A stretch of DNA of 41,783 bases, taken from Streptomyces tropicalis (GTDB taxonomy: Bacteria; Actinomycetota; Actinomycetes; Streptomycetales; Streptomycetaceae). The translations under genes and the position numbers were made by a program. Shown piece after piece: positions 37,903 to 41,783 of this stretch. The notes under the pieces are model-generated. The model had not been told where the DNA came from and did no database searches. It worked only from the letters and a program-made list of their open reading frames with translations. Every line of letters starts with the position of its first letter. The first letter of the stretch is position 1. The stretch is from positions 1-41,783 of the forward strand of contig NZ_JARJBB010000028.1 in assembly GCF_029269835.1 (NCBI RefSeq). The letters are read 5' to 3'.

Positions 37903-39912
37903 ATGACAGCGACGACCGACGGAAGCACCGGGGCCGCTCTGCCGCCCCGCGCTGCCGCGGCCAGCGACACCGTACTCACCACCCCCGAGGCGCCCGGGGC
38001 GGTCCAGGCCGCCGAGCGCGCGGTCCGGCGCGCCACCGGCCATCTGCTCGCCCGGCAGGACGCCGAGGGCTGGTGGAAGGGCGACCTCGAGACCAACGTC
38101 ACGATGGACGCCGAGGACCTGCTGCTGCGTCAGTTCCTGGGCATCCAGGACGAGGCGACCACCCGCGCCGCCGCGCTCTTCATCCGCGGCGAGCAGCGCG
38201 AGGACGGCACCTGGGCCACCTTCTACGGCGGCCCCGGCGAACTGTCCACGACCATCGAGGCCTACGTGGCCCTGCGCCTGGCCGGCGACGCGCCCGACGC
38301 CCCGCACATGGCGAAGGCCGCGGCCTGGGTCCGCGCCCGCGGCGGCATCGCGGCCTCCCGGGTCTTCACCCGGATCTGGCTGGCCCTGTTCGGCTGGTGG
38401 AAGTGGGAGGACCTGCCCGAACTCCCGCCGGAACTCATCTACTTCCCGAGCTGGCTGCCCCTCAACATCTACGACTTCGGCTGCTGGGCCCGGCAGACCA
38501 TCGTCCCGCTCACCATCGTCTCCGCGAAGCGGCCGGTGCGCCCCGCGCCCTTCGCCCTGGACGAGCTGCACACCGATCCGGCCCTGCCCAACCCGCCCAG
38601 GCCCTTAGCCCCCGTGGCGAGCTGGGACGGCGCCTTCCAGCGCCTGGACCAGGCCCTGCACGTGCTGCGCCGGATCGTCCCGCGGCGGCTGCGCCGGGCC
38701 GCGATGAACACCGCCGCCCGCTGGATCATCGAACGGCAGGAGAACGACGGCTGCTGGGGCGGCATCCAGCCCCCGGCCGTCTACTCCGTCATCGCCCTGC
38801 ATCTGCTGGGCTACGACCTCAACCACCCCGTGATGCGCGCCGGCCTGGAGTCGCTGGACCGTTTCGCCGTCCACCGCGAGGACGGCGCCCGGATGATCGA
38901 GGCCTGCCAGTCACCGGTCTGGGACACCTGCCTGGCCACCATCGCCCTCGCCGACGCGGGACTGCCCGCCGACCACCCCCAACTGGTCAAGGCGGCCGAC
39001 TGGATGCTCGGCGAGCAGATCGTGCGCCCCGGCGACTGGGCGGTCAAGCGCCCCGGACTCCCGCCCGGCGGCTGGGCGTTCGAGTTCCACAACGACAACT
39101 ACCCCGACATCGACGACACCGCCGAGGTCGTCCTCGCCCTGCGCCGCGTCCGGCACCACGACCCGGAGCGGGTCGACAAGGCCGTGGCCCGGGGCGTCCG
39201 CTGGAACCTCGGCATGCAGTCCGCCAACGGCGCCTGGGGCGCCTTCGACGCCGACAACACCAGCCCCTTCCCCAACCGGCTGCCCTTCTGCGACTTCGGC
39301 GAGGTCGTCGACCCGCCGTCCGCGGACGTCACCGCGCACGTCGTCGAGATGCTCGCCGCCGAGGGCCTCGCCCACGACCCGCGCACCCGCCGCGGCATCC
39401 AGTGGCTGCTGGCCGAACAGGAGCCGGAGGGCTCGTGGTTCGGACGCTGGGGCGTCAACTACCTCTACGGGACCGGCTCGGTGGTTCCTGCCCTCACGGC
39501 CGCCGGCCTGCCCGGCTCCCACCCGGCGCTGCGCCGGGCGGTGGCCTGGCTGGAGTCGGTGCAGAACGACGACGGCGGCTGGGGCGAGGACCTGCGCTCC
39601 TACCAGGACGCCAAGGAGTGGAGCGGCCGCGGAGCCTCCACCCCCTCCCAGACCGCGTGGGCGCTGCTCGCCCTGCTGGCGGCGGGGGAGCGGGACTCCC
39701 GGGCCGTCGAGCGCGGCGTCGAGTGGCTCGCCGCCACCCAGCGGGAGGACGGTTCCTGGGACGAGCCGTACTTCACCGGCACCGGCTTCCCCTGGGACTT
39801 CTCCATCAACTACCACCTGTACCGGCAGGTCTTCCCGCTCACCGCGCTCGGCCGGTACCTCCACGGCGACCCCTTCGCGGCCGCGGGCCGCGCCGAGGCC
39901 GAGGGGGGCTGA
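37903..39912 (+). CDS. shc: Squalene-hopene cyclase
   Basis: This 669-aa membrane-associated cyclase folds squalene into hopene and hopanol. The catalytic acid motif DIDDTAEV (DxDDTA) lies in NYPDIDDTAEVVLALRR. Several QW repeats are visible: QDAEGWWKGDLE, 'QENDGCWGG', 'QSANGAWGAFDADN', 'QEPEGSWFGRWG', 'QNDDGGWGEDL' and 'QREDGSWDEPYFTG'. 'LYGTGSVVPALTAAG' is a further family signature. The first 45 residues are an Ala/Thr-rich lead-in. ATG 37903 has GAAGGGGAAG just before it. It ends TGATG, overlapping the hpnG-like gene. Length and motifs are complete, so the enzyme should be active. Confidence 0.96.
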   Translation: MTATTDGSTGAALPPRAAAASDTVLTTPEAPGAVQAAERAVRRATGHLLARQDAEGWWKGDLETNVTMDAEDLLLRQFLGIQDEATTRAAALFIRGEQREDGTWATFYGGPGELSTTIEAYVALRLAGDAPDAPHMAKAAAWVRARGGIAASRVFTRIWLALFGWWKWEDLPELPPELIYFPSWLPLNIYDFGCWARQTIVPLTIVSAKRPVRPAPFALDELHTDPALPNPPRPLAPVASWDGAFQRLDQALHVLRRIVPRRLRRAAMNTAARWIIERQENDGCWGGIQPPAVYSVIALHLLGYDLNHPVMRAGLESLDRFAVHREDGARMIEACQSPVWDTCLATIALADAGLPADHPQLVKAADWMLGEQIVRPGDWAVKRPGLPPGGWAFEFHNDNYPDIDDTAEVVLALRRVRHHDPERVDKAVARGVRWNLGMQSANGAWGAFDADNTSPFPNRLPFCDFGEVVDPPSADVTAHVVEMLAAEGLAHDPRTRRGIQWLLAEQEPEGSWFGRWGVNYLYGTGSVVPALTAAGLPGSHPALRRAVAWLESVQNDDGGWGEDLRSYQDAKEWSGRGASTPSQTAWALLALLAAGERDSRAVERGVEWLAATQREDGSWDEPYFTGTGFPWDFSINYHLYRQVFPLTALGRYLHGDPFAAAGRAEAEGG

Positions 39913-40553
39913 TGGCCGGCCGGGACGGCACGGCACCGCTGCTGATCGCCTGCGCGCTCGGCATCGAACGGCTGGCCCTGCGCCTGGGCGACGCCCGGGA
40001 CGCCGCGGGGCCGGTCACCGTCCTGCGCACCGGCATGGGACCCGCGGCGGCGGAACGCTCCGTCGCCGGGGCCCTCTCCGGTCCCTCCCGGGCCGGTGCC
40101 GCCGTGCTCGCCACGGGATTCTGCGCCGGCCTCGCCCCCGGCATGCACCCCGGAGACCTCGTCGTCGCCGAGGAGACCCGGGACCCGCGCGGCGCCGTGC
40201 CGTGCGCCGGCACCGACCTGCTCGTCGAGGAACTCGCCCGCACCCTGCCCGCACGCACCGTCCACACCGGGCCGCTGGTCGGCTCCGGCCACGTCGTCCG
40301 CGGACCGGAGCGGGCCGCGCTCGCCGCGACCGGCGCGGTCGCGGTCGACATGGAGTCGGCGGCCACGCTCCTGGCCGCCGTCCGCGCGGGCGCACGCCCC
40401 GTTGCGGCCGTCCGGGTGGTCGTGGACGCTCCAGAACATGAACTCGTCCGGATCGGCACGGTGCGCGGTGGAATATCAGCTTTCCGTGTTCTTCGCTCCG
40501 CGCTGCCGACTTTCTTCGAATGGCACCGTAATGTGCTGCTCCCCAGGAGGTGA
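39912..40553 (+). CDS. hpnG: Hopanoid-associated phosphorylase HpnG-like (nucleoside phosphorylase fold)
   Basis: This 213-aa protein has the purine-nucleoside-phosphorylase/MTA nucleosidase fold. 'VTVLRTGMGPAAAERSVAGA' is the phosphate/base-binding strand, 'VLATGFCAGLAPGMHPGDLV' the glycine-rich loop, and 'GAVAVDMESAATLLAAVRAG' the D-M-E-S substrate motif. In other hopanoid producers HpnG removes adenine from adenosylhopane to give ribosylhopane, the second step of side-chain extension. Its ATG overlaps the shc stop by one base, and hpnH follows after five bases, so the two side-chain enzymes are encoded together. It is short for the family but complete. Confidence 0.88.
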   Translation: MAGRDGTAPLLIACALGIERLALRLGDARDAAGPVTVLRTGMGPAAAERSVAGALSGPSRAGAAVLATGFCAGLAPGMHPGDLVVAEETRDPRGAVPCAGTDLLVEELARTLPARTVHTGPLVGSGHVVRGPERAALAATGAVAVDMESAATLLAAVRAGARPVAAVRVVVDAPEHELVRIGTVRGGISAFRVLRSALPTFFEWHRNVLLPRR

Positions 40554-40558
40554 GCCAG

Positions 40559-41581
40559 ATGGCCATGCCGCTGCGCCAGTCCATCAAGGTCGCTACATAC
40601 TTGGCTGAACAGAAGCTGCGCCGACGGGACAAGTTTCCGCTCATCGTCGAGCTCGAACCCCTCTTCGCGTGCAACCTGAAGTGCGAGGGTTGCGGCAAGA
40701 TCCAGCACCCGGCCGGCGTGCTCAAGCAGCGCATGCCGGTCGCACAGGCCGTGGGGGCGGTGCTGGAGTCCGGCGCGCCGATGGTGTCCATCGCGGGCGG
40801 CGAGCCCCTGATGCACCCTCAGATCGACGAGATCGTGCGCCAGCTGGTGGCCCGGCGGAAGTACGTCTTCCTCTGCACCAACGCGATGCTGCTGCGCAAG
40901 AAGATGGACAGCTTCACGCCGTCGCCCTACTTCGCCTTCGCGGTGCACATCGACGGCCTGCGCGAGCGGCACGACGAGTCGGTGGCGAAGGAGGGCGTGT
41001 TCGACGAGGCCGTGGAGGCCATCAAGGAGGCCAAGCGGCGCGGCTTCCGGGTGACCACCAACTCGACCTTCTTCAACACGGACACCCCGCAGACCGTGGT
41101 CGAGGTCCTGAACTTCCTCAACGACGACCTCCGGGTGGACGAGATGATGATCTCGCCCGCCTACGCCTACGAGAAGGCCCCCGACCAGGAGCACTTCCTG
41201 GGCGTGGAACAGACCCGCGAGCTGTTCCGGAAGGCCTTCGCGGGCGGCAACCGGCGGCGCTGGCGCCTCAACCACTCCCCGCTCTTCCTCGACTTCCTGG
41301 AGGGCCGGGTCGACTTCCCCTGCACCGCCTGGGCGATCCCCAACTACTCCCTCTTCGGCTGGCAGCGCCCCTGCTACCTGATGAGCGACGGGTACGTCCC
41401 CACGTACCGCGAGCTGGTGGAGGACACCGACTGGGACCGCTACGGCCGGGGCAAGGACCCGCGCTGCGCCAACTGCATGGCGCACTGCGGCTACGAGCCC
41501 ACCGCCGTGCTGGCCACCATGGGCTCCCTGAAGGAGTCCCTGCGGGCCCTGCGCGAGACCGTCTCCGGAAACCGCGAGTGA
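40559..41581 (+). CDS. hpnH: Adenosyl-hopene transferase HpnH (radical SAM)
   Basis: This 340-aa radical SAM enzyme has the iron-sulphur motif CNLKCEGC (CxxxCxxC) near residue 36, the GGEPL motif as SIAGGEPLMHPQI, and a C-terminal Cys region CANCMAHCGYEPTAVL, with 'WQRPCYLMSDGYVPTYREL' typical of HpnH. It joins a 5'-deoxyadenosyl group to hopene to make adenosylhopane. ATG 40559 is chosen because AGGAGG (40545-40550) lies eight bases upstream; the GTG at 40550 would fall inside that site. It follows hpnG by five bases and precedes ispG by four. Confidence 0.95.
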   Translation: MAMPLRQSIKVATYLAEQKLRRRDKFPLIVELEPLFACNLKCEGCGKIQHPAGVLKQRMPVAQAVGAVLESGAPMVSIAGGEPLMHPQIDEIVRQLVARRKYVFLCTNAMLLRKKMDSFTPSPYFAFAVHIDGLRERHDESVAKEGVFDEAVEAIKEAKRRGFRVTTNSTFFNTDTPQTVVEVLNFLNDDLRVDEMMISPAYAYEKAPDQEHFLGVEQTRELFRKAFAGGNRRRWRLNHSPLFLDFLEGRVDFPCTAWAIPNYSLFGWQRPCYLMSDGYVPTYRELVEDTDWDRYGRGKDPRCANCMAHCGYEPTAVLATMGSLKESLRALRETVSGNRE

Positions 41582-41585
41582 CGCC

Positions 41586-41783
41586 GTGACCGCGGTCTCC
41601 CTGGGCGTTCCCGAGGTGCCGCCCCGGCCCGTCGCCGGCCGCCGCAGGAGCCGGCGGATCCAGGTCGGGTCGGTGGCGGTGGGTGGGGATGCGCCGGTGT
41701 CGGTGCAGTCGATGACGACGACGCGGACGTCGGACGTGGGTGCGACGTTGCAGCAGATCGCGGAGCTGACGGCGTCGGGGTGC
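41586..41783 (+). CDS. ispG: 4-Hydroxy-3-methylbut-2-enyl-diphosphate synthase IspG, first 66 codons
   Basis: The frame from GTG 41586 runs off the window end. The visible 66 residues include RRRSRRIQVGSVAVGGDAPV, then SVQSMTTTRTSDVGATLQQI and AELTASGC, the IspG/GcpE opening where the substrate-binding Q-S-M-T-x-T motif lies. IspG is the [4Fe-4S] enzyme that makes HMBPP in the MEP isoprenoid pathway, so here it supplies C5 units to the hopanoid genes. Streptomyces often carry a second ispG elsewhere. Codon use changes sharply at 41667: 11 of the first 27 codons end in G, against 33 of the next 39. The start has no strong ribosome binding site; translation may be coupled to hpnH. Confidence 0.93.
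   Translation, partial: MTAVSLGVPEVPPRPVAGRRRSRRIQVGSVAVGGDAPVSVQSMTTTRTSDVGATLQQIAELTASGC

Noticed and set aside
25829..41783. Archaeal-type ether lipid synthesis from G1P dehydrogenase plus the polyprenyl synthase
   Set aside because: No geranylgeranylglyceryl phosphate synthase (PcrB) or UbiA-type prenyltransferase is visible, and the polyprenyl synthase sits within the squalene-hopanoid genes of a different operon.

Overview
The window is high-GC actinobacterial DNA and almost certainly Streptomyces. Third codon positions are strongly G/C, GTG and TTG starts are common, several promoters look leaderless, and there is a complete Streptomyces-type hopanoid operon. All names come from reading the sequence; no database search was run.

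Layout. (1) 1-122: one end of an IS481-family insertion sequence, inserted in the CTAG that holds the stop codon of an enoyl-reductase/saccharopine-dehydrogenase-like gene (124-1302, -). (2) 1561-6200: a beta-oxidation operon (CaiB/BaiF-type alpha-methylacyl-CoA racemase, thiolase, FadB-type fusion), followed by a convergent MerR regulator and a divergent AnsP-like amino-acid permease (to 8664). (3) 8799-11001: a low-GC island on the minus strand with the N-terminally truncated back end of a polymorphic toxin and two small DUF4279-like proteins, probably immunity proteins. The toxin remnant is joined out of frame to the 3' end of an exported M1 aminopeptidase gene (to 12482). (4) 12692-25560: an exported S15 peptidase, an ABC-F ATPase, a glycolipid-binding-like protein, Tex, a dead DJ-1/PfpI gene (about 19916-20519), a crotonase, an HdeD-like membrane protein, an RsbW-like ATPase, idi, a CDF metal exporter and galE.

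(5) 25829-32895: a compact seven-gene operon with mostly overlapping start and stop codons. It encodes a 602-aa three-part CDP-alcohol phosphatidyltransferase, a sugar/polyol-phosphate cytidylyltransferase-like enzyme, an sn-glycerol-1-phosphate dehydrogenase-like enzyme, a second CDP-alcohol phosphatidyltransferase-like protein lacking the fourth motif Asp, a GT2 glycosyltransferase and an ABC-2 polysaccharide exporter. The simplest reading is a pathway for an exported, phosphodiester-linked cell-surface polymer or lipid head group, possibly built on the glycerol-1-phosphate enantiomer typical of archaea. I know of no characterised product for this set, so it is the best candidate here for an undescribed system.

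(6) 33182-41783: the hopanoid operon, hpnC-hpnD-(small DUF6380-like gene)-hpnE-polyprenyl synthase-shc-hpnG-hpnH-ispG, with the window ending inside ispG. Farnesyl diphosphate is converted to squalene by HpnC/D/E, cyclised by Shc, and extended with an adenosyl-derived side chain by HpnH and HpnG. IspG (in the operon) and Idi (10 kb upstream) feed the C5 precursor pool. The promoter region carries an ECF (sigma-E-like) promoter candidate overlapping a 12-bp palindrome, and a 22-codon leader ORF whose stop overlaps the hpnC start.
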